NCBI GenBank assembly: GCA_017629275.1
Contig: JAGBXM010000132.1
Location: 1-37,059 of the forward strand
Source of the DNA: Clostridia bacterium
GTDB lineage: Bacteria > Bacillota > Clostridia > Oscillospirales > Acutalibacteraceae
Direction of reading: 5' to 3'
Length of the DNA: 37,059 nucleotides
The translations under genes and the position numbers were made by a program. Positions 1 to 6,594 of the stretch are shown here, piece by piece. How positions within the stretch are numbered: the first letter of the stretch is position 1; each line of letters begins with the position of its first letter. The notes under the pieces were generated by a model that saw only the letters and a list, made by a program, of their open reading frames with translations, searched no databases and was not told the origin of the DNA.

Positions 1-11
1 CGCTCATATTT

Positions 12-95
12 GCGAGTGTGCTGGAACTGGCAGACAGGCACGTTTGAGGGGCGTGTGTCCACGACGTACGGGTTCAAGTCCCGTCACTCGCACCA
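12..95 (+). tRNA. tRNA-Leu (anticodon GAG), CCA encoded
   Basis: This is an 84-nt tRNA of the long variable-arm class. The acceptor arm GCGAGTG (12-18) pairs with CACTCGC (85-91), followed by discriminator A92 and an encoded CCA (93-95). The anticodon stem CACGT (39-43) pairs with GCGTG (51-55), and the 7-nt loop TTGAGGG places GAG at 46-48, which reads CUC and CUU leucine codons. The D-arm segment TGGAACTGGCAGAC and the T loop GTTCAAG are typical of bacterial tRNA-Leu. A terminator follows directly, so this is the last or only gene of its transcript. Its 3' end is duplicated at 288-332. Confidence 0.96.
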
Positions 96-96
96 A

Positions 97-136
97 AATC
101 CGAAACGGACTTTTGTCCGTTTTGGATTTTTTTTGA
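97..136 (+). terminator. Rho-independent terminator of tRNA-Leu
   Basis: The stem AATCCGAAACGGAC / GTCCGTTTTGGATT has a TTTT loop and one G-T wobble, and runs into a T tract. It begins immediately after the tRNA CCA end. Confidence 0.93.
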
Positions 137-287
137 TTATTTGTGACGGGACTTGAAGCCTAAGAGGGCAGACGACGTTAAGAAAAACAGTCCTGTGGAC
201 TGTTTTTTAGTTGGCTGTCGCGAAGACGGGTACCACGAGCATTGCGGAGTGGTCGTCGAGCGGGGAAGATTTGCGAAGCAAAGATTC
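137..287 (+). repeat. Intergenic tract of short hairpins, one resembling an inverted T-arm
   Basis: No gene is supported here. Positions 143-157 are the exact reverse complement of tRNA bases 73-87 (part of the T-arm). Then come AAAAACAGTCC-TGT-GGACTGTTTTT (183-207, an 11-bp perfect stem followed by one more T), a GTC-GCGAA-GAC loop, an ACCAC/GTGGT pair and a TTTGC-GAA-GCAAA hairpin (270-282). The pattern suggests a repeated intergenic element rather than coding sequence. Other copies elsewhere in the genome would be needed to prove that. Confidence 0.55.
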
Positions 288-345
288 GTCCCGTCACTCG
301 CACCAAAATCCGAAACGGACTTTTGTCCGTTTCGGATTTTTCTTT
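288..345 (+). repeat. Second partial copy of tRNA-Leu 3' end plus terminator
   Basis: Positions 288-332 repeat 78-122 exactly (45 bp). The copy covers the T-arm 3' strand, the acceptor 3' strand with CCA and most of the terminator. After one mismatch at 333 (C instead of T at 123) the match continues through the T tract. There is no upstream tRNA body: the DNA before 288 does not make a D or anticodon arm. The shape is that of an attachment-site duplication or a decayed tandem tRNA. No integrase lies nearby. Confidence 0.85.
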
Positions 346-365
346 TAATAATTATGCTTAGGTCA

Positions 366-394
366 TTGAAATGACGTGTTTGGTTTGGTATAAT
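366..394 (+). promoter_or_regulatory. Sigma-A type promoter upstream of the hairpin array
   Basis: TTGAAA (366-371) and TATAAT (389-394) are separated by exactly 17 bp. A transcript starting near 401 would carry the whole hairpin array 399-609 as a 5' leader of about 250 nt before the oxidoreductase start at 652. Confidence 0.7.
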
Positions 395-398
395 ACAT

Positions 399-609
399 TT
401 ATAATGATTATAGAACGTGGAAACGCTTTGCGCTTCCACAAAAGCTGATTTATCAGCTTTTAAACAATCAAATTTTAAGAAATTTGATTGTTTTCTACAT
501 CATTGCAATGGTCGTTGTCAAATTTTCTTTGATAATTTGTTACCAAATCTTTGATTTGGTGTTGAAATTGCACTTTTAGTACAATTTCAACTTTCAATTA
601 CCATTATAA
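399..609 (+). repeat. Array of six abutting hairpins closed by imperfect terminal inverted repeats
   Basis: Successive stems occupy 417-439 (TTT loop, one mismatch), 440-461 (9 bp), 462-493 (14 bp perfect, TAAG loop), 519-539 (TTT loop), 542-560 (8 bp perfect, TTT loop) and 561-591 (10 bp plus 2). They adjoin with almost no unpaired bases except 494-518, which holds the palindrome CATTGCAATG. The outer 18-mers 399-416 and 592-609 are imperfect inverted repeats (14 of 18). The right end recurs exactly (17 bp) at 4659-4675. It could be a structured leader RNA or a MITE-like element. It does not code for protein. Confidence 0.7.
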
Positions 610-651
610 TTACTTTTGAAAGGTTCGGCGCGTTAGTGCTGATTTGAATTT

Positions 652-2208
652 ATGAAAAAAGTATTGATTATTGGCGCAGGGCCTTCGGGTCTTACGGCGG
701 CTTATGAGCTTCTTAACAAGTCTCGCGATTTTGAAGTTGTAGTTTTTGAAGAAGGGAACTGCTTCGGTGGTATTTCCAGGACGGTGAATTACAAGGGTAA
801 CCGTATGGATATGGGCGGTCACCGTTTCTTTTCTAAGGTCCCCGAAGTCAACGAATGGTGGGAGAAAATGCTTCCAACTCAAGGTTCGATGCCGTATGAT
901 GATATAGCTTTGGGCAGAACATCAACCGTTTTAAAAGGTGGCCCCGACCCCGAAAAGACAGATCGTGTTATGCTTCGCAGAAATCGTTTGTCGCGTATTT
1001 TCTTTGATTCGAAATTCTTTGATTATCCTATTTCACTCAAATTTGAAACCATTAAGAATATGGGATTCGGAACAACGGTCGTTGTCGGATTCAGTTATTT
1101 GAAGAGCTTGATTTTTAAGCGCAAAGAAAATTCGCTGGAAGATTTTTATATAAATAGATTTGGTAAAAAGCTTTATACTATGTTCTTTGAAAACTACACC
1201 GAGAATCTGTGGGGCAGACACCCTAGTGAAATTTCTCCCGAATGGGGCGCTCAAAGGGTCAAAGGCCTTTCTGTTAAGGCGGTTTTAAAGGATGTTTTCG
1301 GTAAGATATTCAATAAGAAGAACCGTAAGGTTGAAACCTCTTTAATTGAAGAGTTTGCTTATCCAAAATTTGGTCCAGGTCAGCTTTGGGATATTACGGC
1401 CTCAGAGTTTGAGTGTCTCGGCGGAAAAATCATTAAGAACGCCAAGGTTATTAAAGTCTTAAAATCTGGCGACAGCAATGTTAAAGGATTGGTTTATGTA
1501 AAAGATGGGGAAGAGACCTTTATTGAGGGAGATTATATTATTTCATCAATGCCTGTGAAAGACCTCGTCTTGGGAATGAACGACGTTCCCGAAGAAATTT
1601 TGGAAATTGCCGAAGGACTGCCGTACCGTGATTATATGACGGTCGGTGTGTTGGTAAAAAAACTTAAAATTCACAATAAAACCAAGACAAAAACTATTGG
1701 AAATATTGTTCCCGATAATTGGGTATACGTTCACGACCGTAACGTTAAAATGGGACGCTTTCAGATTTATAATAACTGGTCTCCGTATATGGTCAAGGAT
1801 ATCGAGCATAATGTTTGGCTGGGTCTTGAATATTTCTGTGATGAAGGCGACTCAATGTGGTCTAAAACTGATGAAGAGTTTGCACAGATGGCGGTTAAGG
1901 AAATGGTTACAATGGGACTGATAAGCCAAGAAGATGACGTTTTAGATTCGCACGTTGAACGTGTGAAAAAGGCTTATCCGGCATATTTCGACACCTATGA
2001 ACACATAGATGTTCTACGGAAGTATCTTGATACCATACCGAATCTTTTCTGTGTTGGACGTAACGGACAGCACCGTTATAATAATATCGACCACAGTATG
2101 TGCACAGCATTTGAAACGGTTAAAAATATACTGTCGGGTGATACACGTAAGGATAATATCTGGAATGTTAATACCGAAAAAGAGTATCACGAGGAAAAGC
2201 AGAACTAG
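652..2208 (+). CDS. NAD(P)/FAD-dependent oxidoreductase, amine-oxidase / UDP-galactopyranose-mutase-like
   Basis: This is a 518-residue flavoprotein. The N-terminus is a Rossmann dinucleotide-binding fold with GAGPSG at residues 8-13 and an acidic end of the second strand (VVFEEG), followed by GGISRTV and GGHRFFSK, segments common to the HemY/amine-oxidase superfamily. The C-terminal [13 protein letters not shown] resembles the second FAD contact region of this group. Relatives often sit in cell-surface glycan clusters, but no glycosyltransferase is adjacent, so the substrate is unknown. The ATG at 652 follows an in-frame TGA at 640. No clear Shine-Dalgarno lies within 15 bp of it; the nearest purine run is GAAAGG, about 30 bp upstream. 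A terminator at 2271-2304 ends the unit. Confidence 0.88.
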   Translation: MKKVLIIGAGPSGLTAAYELLNKSRDFEVVVFEEGNCFGGISRTVNYKGNRMDMGGHRFFSKVPEVNEWWEKMLPTQGSMPYDDIALGRTSTVLKGGPDPEKTDRVMLRRNRLSRIFFDSKFFDYPISLKFETIKNMGFGTTVVVGFSYLKSLIFKRKENSLEDFYINRFGKKLYTMFFENYTENLWGRHPSEISPEWGAQRVKGLSVKAVLKDVFGKIFNKKNRKVETSLIEEFAYPKFGPGQLWDITASEFECLGGKIIKNAKVIKVLKSGDSNVKGLVYVKDGEETFIEGDYIISSMPVKDLVLGMNDVPEEILEIAEGLPYRDYMTVGVLVKKLKIHNKTKTKTIGNIVPDNWVYVHDRNVKMGRFQIYNNWSPYMVKDIEHNVWLGLEYFCDEGDSMWSKTDEEFAQMAVKEMVTMGLISQEDDVLDSHVERVKKAYPAYFDTYEHIDVLRKYLDTIPNLFCVGRNGQHRYNNIDHSMCTAFETVKNILSGDTRKDNIWNVNTEKEYHEEKQN

Positions 2209-2270
2209 TTTTTGCAGTTTATTTAACTGTAGCACCATAAGATGCAATAGTTTAAAATCGTTATATATTT

Positions 2271-2304
2271 AAAAAGAGATTGCACTCCGTTGCAATCTCT
2301 TTTT
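2271..2304. terminator. Bidirectional terminator
   Basis: A 14-bp perfect stem AAAAAGAGATTGCA / TGCAATCTCTTTTT with a 6-nt loop lies between the convergent oxidoreductase and histidine phosphatase genes. T tracts exist on both strands. Confidence 0.92.
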
Positions 2305-2309
2305 ACTTT

Positions 2310-2951
2310 TTAAACGTTGGCAGGGAAGCTTGTTTTTAAATCAGATAGAAAATCGTCTATACTGTAATCTATAACGCTAAACTTTCCGTTATCAAATTCA
2401 GCTATTGATACCGAGGCATTGGTTGCCCATCTGAGATTTTTCATACTGTCGGCACTATTTCCGTAAGCGTAGTTAAAGAATGATCGAATAACCGTTGCGT
2501 GTGTGAATATTGCCACACTTTTTCCGTCGTTTTCTTCGGCAATTTTAGTAATACATTTTATAACTCGTTGAGTTAGATCTTTTACAGGTTCACCGTCATT
2601 TGGATGTGCGTTACCTATATCGTTGAGCCATACAGAGTATGTATCGTTAAAAACAGTTTGTAATGTGTCAAAGGTGTTATTTTCCCAACTGCCTGCAAAT
2701 ATTTCACGAAGGTTTTGGTCTTTAATAGCGGTTTTGTTACTTAGTTTTAAATATTCGCTACAAGTGTTGTATGCTCTTAAAAGATCGCTTGAGTAAACAG
2801 TATCTATTTTTCGCTGTATCAAAAATTTTGCTGTGCATTCCGCCTGACGGTATCCAAGTTCGGAAAGATCCAGGTCAGTATGGCCCAGGAATGCTTTGGC
2901 AACGTTACCTAAACTTTGTCCATGACGAATTAAATATAAGGTGCAACTCAT
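2310..2951 (-). CDS. Histidine phosphatase family protein (phosphoglycerate-mutase-like)
   Basis: This is a 213-residue cytosolic phosphatase-fold protein. LIRHGQS places the phospho-accepting histidine at residue 10; ELGYRQAE and FTHATVIRS (second catalytic His) complete the signature. The family includes cofactor-dependent phosphoglycerate mutases, alpha-ribazole phosphatases (CobC) and broad-specificity phosphatases, and the sequence does not settle which. The ATG at 2951 is chosen because GGAGGT sits about 8 bp upstream and a strong promoter (2974-3002) would start transcription near 2967, which excludes the longer open frame. It is divergent from spo0A and shares an intergenic region containing a 0A box. 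Confidence 0.87.
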   Translation of the reverse strand: MSCTLYLIRHGQSLGNVAKAFLGHTDLDLSELGYRQAECTAKFLIQRKIDTVYSSDLLRAYNTCSEYLKLSNKTAIKDQNLREIFAGSWENNTFDTLQTVFNDTYSVWLNDIGNAHPNDGEPVKDLTQRVIKCITKIAEENDGKSVAIFTHATVIRSFFNYAYGNSADSMKNLRWATNASVSIAEFDNGKFSVIDYSIDDFLSDLKTSFPANV

Positions 2952-2973
2952 TTTCAAGACCTCCATTTGTTGT

Positions 2974-3002
2974 ATTATACATATATTTAAGTTCAGAGTC
3001 AA
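2974..3002 (-). promoter_or_regulatory. Sigma-A promoter of the histidine phosphatase gene
   Basis: On the minus strand TTGACT (3002-2997) and TATAAT (2979-2974) are 17 bp apart. The predicted start near 2967 fits the ATG at 2951 and its GGAGGT site. Confidence 0.75.
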
Positions 3003-3037
3003 CCGATGTAACATTGTTTTGTTGATTTTAGGTGCAA

Positions 3038-3046
3038 TTCGACAAA
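3038..3046 (-). promoter_or_regulatory. Spo0A-binding 0A box
   Basis: TTCGACAAA on the plus strand is the reverse complement of TTTGTCGAA, containing the full TGTCGAA core. It lies about 28 bp upstream of the spo0A -35 box and about 35 bp upstream of the divergent phosphatase -35 box. The position suggests autoregulation of spo0A, as known in Bacillus. Confidence 0.72.
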
Positions 3047-3074
3047 ATATTACATTTTTTCACTATTTTCACTC

Positions 3075-3103
3075 TTGCATTTTGTGGTAATAAATGGTAA
3101 AAT
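3075..3103 (+). promoter_or_regulatory. Promoter of spo0A
   Basis: TTGCAT (3075-3080) and TAAAAT (3098-3103) have 17-bp spacing. The expected start is near 3110, just before the AGGAGG ribosome site at 3127-3132. Confidence 0.65.
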
Positions 3104-3140
3104 ATGGCACAGAGTCCAACAAAAACAGGAGGAATGACAA

Positions 3141-3920
3141 TTGGAAAAGAAAATCAGTGTATTAATTGCAGATGATAGCACAGAATTTGGTCAAAATTGT
3201 GCGAGTGTTATCAATTCTTACGGAATGGAGGCATCGGTGTGCCCAAAAGACGGGCGTATATTACTTGAATGTGCCGAAAGAGTGCGCCCTGATGTTATAC
3301 TTTCGGATATATTCTTACCTAACATTGATGCAGTTGGTATTATGAAAAAGTTATTCAGCGACAATAATGGTGTTGATCCGTTGTATTTTGTTATATCGAG
3401 CTACGGTAGTCCAAGATTGGAGTCGGAGGCTTTATCGGCAGGTGCGGCATACTTCTTTATTAAGCCGTTTGATTACTCTGTGCTTGCTGAACGTATTTTA
3501 CAGATGTGTGGAAGAATACAAAAACCTGAGATGTTTATAAACAATAACGCTCCCTTGACCGATTCAGATCTTGAAATGATGATTACCGAAATAATACATC
3601 AAATTGGTGTACCTGCACATATCAAAGGTTATCATTATCTTCGTGATGCAATTTTGTTATCGGTCAAGGATACTGAGTATATAAATTCTGTTACCAAACT
3701 TTTATATCCGACGGTAGCTAAGAAACACAATACAACCTCTTCAAGGGTTGAACGTGCCATACGACATGCTATTGAAGTTGCGTGGGACAGGGGAGATATC
3801 GACGTTCTTAATTTGTATTTCGGTTATACAGTGCATACTAATCGCGGGAAACCGACCAATTCGGAATTTATTGCCATGATAAGCGATAAATTGAGATTGA
3901 GACTTAAATTGGCATCTTAA
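3141..3920 (+). CDS. spo0A: Sporulation transcription factor Spo0A
   Basis: This is a 259-residue response regulator and master switch for sporulation entry. The receiver domain (about 1-125) has the acidic pocket D11-D12, phospho-acceptor D56 (ILSDIFLPN) and K108 (FIKPFD). The C-terminal Spo0A DNA-binding domain (about 145-258) contains the recognition-helix region [16 protein letters not shown], which contacts 0A boxes. The start is TTG at 3141, placed by AGGAGG at 3127-3132; the ATG at 3134 is out of frame. Activation is expected through a phosphorelay or orphan kinases, none of which are in this window. Its stop overlaps that of the convergent DUF421 gene. Confidence 0.97.
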   Translation: MEKKISVLIADDSTEFGQNCASVINSYGMEASVCPKDGRILLECAERVRPDVILSDIFLPNIDAVGIMKKLFSDNNGVDPLYFVISSYGSPRLESEALSAGAAYFFIKPFDYSVLAERILQMCGRIQKPEMFINNNAPLTDSDLEMMITEIIHQIGVPAHIKGYHYLRDAILLSVKDTEYINSVTKLLYPTVAKKHNTTSSRVERAIRHAIEVAWDRGDIDVLNLYFGYTVHTNRGKPTNSEFIAMISDKLRLRLKLAS

Positions 3921-4588
3921 TCGGTCTTTTTGATTACGTTAAATGCGCCGGTTTGCTCATAAGTCATTATAAATACGTCTTTTATCTCAATTCTTTTATT
4001 TTTAAGTTCATTAGAAATAATCTTGCTTGTAAGTCCGATGTCTTTTATCGTGTGTTTCAGTAGTTTTCCGTCACTGATTATAAGATACGGTAATGTTGCA
4101 GGGGTTGTTATACCTTTTAGGTCGTTGACACAAGCGTTTTGGTATTCTTGTTTTAACAGTACACTTAATTGGCCGTTGGTTTCTAAGATAGCATAGGCTA
4201 CTTGTTTCAGATCAAATATTTCTTGATTTCTTAATACTTCGATCAGATCAGGACCTGTGATTCTTAAACGACGAAGCATTTTTTGATCAATAACACCGTT
4301 GTTGATTATTACAGCAGAAGTTCCGTATATCAGTTTTCGTATGTTGATATATTTCATTGCTATAAACGATGTGAATATCTCAAGAAGCACTAAAGTTAAA
4401 GTGGCTATGATTCCAAGATGGAGTGGCATTGAAGTGTTTTGTATCGGCATTGCGGCTATTTCGGATATTAGAATAGTTATGACTAATTCAGAGGGTTGTA
4501 AATCTCCTATCTGACGTTTGCCCATAAGGCGTATTGAGAATATTACTATAGCATAAACTATAATGGTACGAATAATAATTGACAACAT
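3917..4588 (-). CDS. DUF421 (YetF-like) membrane protein
   Basis: This is a 223-residue protein with a hydrophobic N-terminal third of about three membrane helices (residues ~1-85), including the family-typical [18 protein letters not shown] segment. A soluble alpha/beta C-terminal domain follows (about 85-223). Bacillus relatives (YetF, YdfS, YkjA) are membrane proteins, several sporulation-associated, of unsettled biochemistry. I place the start at ATG 4588, preceded by AAAGGTG. A longer reading from TTG 4663 would add 25 non-hydrophobic residues encoded by a repeat-like sequence. The stop codon overlaps that of spo0A: one TTAA at 3917-3920 serves both genes. Confidence 0.87.
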   Translation of the reverse strand: MLSIIIRTIIVYAIVIFSIRLMGKRQIGDLQPSELVITILISEIAAMPIQNTSMPLHLGIIATLTLVLLEIFTSFIAMKYINIRKLIYGTSAVIINNGVIDQKMLRRLRITGPDLIEVLRNQEIFDLKQVAYAILETNGQLSVLLKQEYQNACVNDLKGITTPATLPYLIISDGKLLKHTIKDIGLTSKIISNELKNKRIEIKDVFIMTYEQTGAFNVIKKTD

Positions 4589-4616
4589 TTGATACACCTT
4601 TTGTCCTTTTTTTCTA

Positions 4617-4675
4617 TTAAAATGATTGTAGAATGAGGGAAGGTTTTGCTTTTTAACGTTCAATTACCATTATAA
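4617..4675. repeat. Short relative of the 399-609 element
   Basis: The right end 4659-4675 is identical (17 bp) to 593-609. The left end 4617-4634 matches 399-416 at 15 of 18 positions. The middle 25 bp resembles only the first hairpin of the long copy (about 16 of 25). It looks like the same element with five hairpins deleted, and sits just upstream of the DUF421 gene. Confidence 0.5.
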
Positions 4676-4681
4676 CCTGAA

Positions 4682-4727
4682 AACATAAAAATAACTGCCG
4701 TATAGCTTTAAAAGTTATACGGCAGTA
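4682..4727 (-). terminator. Terminator of the acnA-icd-rex operon
   Basis: An 11-bp perfect stem ACTGCCGTATA (4694-4704) / TATACGGCAGT (4716-4726) with an 11-nt loop is followed on the minus strand by TTATTTTTATG. It lies directly after the rex stop. Confidence 0.88.
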
Positions 4728-4731
4728 TATT

Positions 4732-5370
4732 TTAGTTATCTATTCTGTTAATGTTGTAGCATAGGGTCATCAAACTGTCACTCAAGTGGACATTTTCAAC
4801 GCAAATGCCGGGGAAGTCAACCGAAAGGTCATAGTGGGTAAAGTTCCAGAACCCCTTGATGCCAAGTTTGACTAAAGTGTCGGCAACATCGTGTGCGGCG
4901 CTGCGCGGTATACAAAGAATAGCCATATCGGGCTTGTTTTCACGGCAGAATTCGTCAAGACGCTCCATACTGTGTATCGGAAGATCACGAACAGTCTGAC
5001 CGCAAAGAGAAGGTTTCACGTCGAAAATGCCGATAAGGTCGAAGCCTTTAGACGTCATATCAAAGTGCATGGCAAGTGCCTTGCCCATGTGACCCGCTCC
5101 AATCAGAATGGCTCGTTTAGGACTGTTGAGACCTAAAATCTTGCCAATCTCTTCCTGCAAAAGTTCAATGTTATAACCGTAACCCTGCTGTCCGAACTCG
5201 CCGAAGCAGTTAAGGTCCTGTCTTATCTGACTGGCTGTAAGTCCCATACGTTCCGAGAGTTCTTTGGAAGATATTCTATACATACCTTTTGAGCGCAGAT
5301 CGCCTAAAAAGCGGTGATATCGCGGTAAACGTTTAATTACCGAACTCGAAACACTTCTGCTCTTATTCAT
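4732..5370 (-). CDS. rex: Redox-sensing transcriptional repressor Rex
   Basis: This 212-residue homodimeric repressor binds DNA when NADH/NAD+ is low and releases it when NADH binds. The N-terminal winged helix (about 1-80) contains RISSKELSERMGLTASQIRQD and the conserved CFGEFGQQGYGYN linker. The Rossmann domain follows with GAGHMG at 91-96, and the C-terminal swap helix ends at LCYNINRIDN. The ATG at 5370 follows AAGGAG. It is the last gene of acnA-icd-rex, 35 bp after icd. A matching operator overlaps the operon promoter, so it probably regulates itself together with the two metabolic genes. Confidence 0.97.
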   Translation of the reverse strand: MNKSRSVSSSVIKRLPRYHRFLGDLRSKGMYRISSKELSERMGLTASQIRQDLNCFGEFGQQGYGYNIELLQEEIGKILGLNSPKRAILIGAGHMGKALAMHFDMTSKGFDLIGIFDVKPSLCGQTVRDLPIHSMERLDEFCRENKPDMAILCIPRSAAHDVADTLVKLGIKGFWNFTHYDLSVDFPGICVENVHLSDSLMTLCYNINRIDN

Positions 5371-5405
5371 TTTTTTGAACTCCTTATCTATTGATTTTGT
5401 AAGGG

Positions 5406-6575
5406 TTATTCAGCCAACTTTTTAACGGTTTCCATTACATAGTCGCCAAATTCGGTGCAGGTGCAACCGGTATCACGGCCTGTGATGGACATCTTCTTCT
5501 CGGTGTACATACAGATGTCAAGAGCCTTTTCTAAAAGGTCAGCCTCAGCCTGCTTACCAATGTGCGAAAGCAGCATAACTGCGGCACGGAGCATCGAGCA
5601 AGGATCAGCAAACTTGTCGCGGCCTTCAAGCACCATTCTCGGCGCAGAGCCATGGATAGCCTCGAACATTGCGTACTTCTTACCGATATTGGCACTGCCT
5701 GCGGTACCAACACCGCCCTGGAATTCAGCAGCCTCGTCGGTGATGATATCGCCGTAAAGGTTGGGGAGAACGAACACCTTAAAGTCTCTGCGACGCTTCT
5801 CGTCGATGAGCTTTGCGGTAGTAATATCAATGTACCAGTCGTCGGTGATGATCTCGGGATATTCTTCGCCTATTTTTTGTGCGATCTTTAGGAATTTACC
5901 GTCGGTAGTTTTGATAACGTTGGCCTTGGTGATAATGGAAACACGTTCCTTCTTGTTCTTTCTTGCGTACTCATAAGCAAGACGAGCGATTCTCTCGCAG
6001 CCTTCGGTAGTCGCAACAACAAAGTCAATTGCCAGGTCGTCGGTTACGTGCAAGCCTTGAGAGCCAACTGCATAACCGCCCTCGGTGTTCTCTCTGAAGA
6101 AGGTCCAGTCAATGCCCTGCTCGGGAACGCGAACGGGACGAAGGTTAGCAAAAAGGTCAAGCTCTTTACGCATTGCAACGTTGGCGCTTTCAATATTGGG
6201 CCACGGATCACCTGCTCGGGGAGTGGTGGTAGGGCCTTTAAGAATGACGTGGCACTTTTTAAGCTCGGCCAAAACGTCATCGGGGATAGCCTTGCCGACT
6301 GCAGCACGATTTTCGATAGTGAGTCCGTCGATTTCGTTGAAAACGATCTTACCGGCTGCAACATCGTCAGCCAAAAGGAAACGGAGTACACGCTCTGCTT
6401 CGTGAGTGATAACGGGACCGATGCCGTCACCGCCGCAAACACCGATAATAAGCTTATCGAGTGCGTCGTAGTCCACAAAATCCTTGTCCTGCTTGATTCT
6501 TTCGGCTCTTTCCTGCTGAGCAATAAGAAGTTTCTCAAATGAAGCAACAGCTTCGTTGATTTTTGTCATATCCAT
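5406..6575 (-). CDS. icd: Isocitrate dehydrogenase (isocitrate/isopropylmalate family)
   Basis: This 389-residue beta-decarboxylating dehydrogenase oxidises isocitrate to 2-oxoglutarate and CO2. Visible family features are GDGIGP near the N-terminus, the phosphate/substrate loop NIESANVAMRKELDLFANLRPV (the S-x-N-x-x-x-R pattern of isocitrate enzymes), and the metal-binding region VLPNLYGDIITDEAAEFQGG with EAIHGSAP before the cofactor loop. After GSAP the residues are R-M, neither the usual NADP pair (K-Y) nor the usual NAD type (D-I), so cofactor choice is open. The ATG at 6575 has GAGGT upstream. It lies 19 bp from acnA and 35 bp from rex. Confidence 0.9.
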   Translation of the reverse strand: MDMTKINEAVASFEKLLIAQQERAERIKQDKDFVDYDALDKLIIGVCGGDGIGPVITHEAERVLRFLLADDVAAGKIVFNEIDGLTIENRAAVGKAIPDDVLAELKKCHVILKGPTTTPRAGDPWPNIESANVAMRKELDLFANLRPVRVPEQGIDWTFFRENTEGGYAVGSQGLHVTDDLAIDFVVATTEGCERIARLAYEYARKNKKERVSIITKANVIKTTDGKFLKIAQKIGEEYPEIITDDWYIDITTAKLIDEKRRRDFKVFVLPNLYGDIITDEAAEFQGGVGTAGSANIGKKYAMFEAIHGSAPRMVLEGRDKFADPCSMLRAAVMLLSHIGKQAEADLLEKALDICMYTEKKMSITGRDTGCTCTEFGDYVMETVKKLAE

Positions 6576-6594
6576 TGTATTTACCTCGCTTTAA

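Noticed and set aside
137-439. Open frames on both strands across the tRNA repeat region
   Set aside because: They translate the tRNA copy, terminators and hairpins, with no ribosome site or protein-like pattern.
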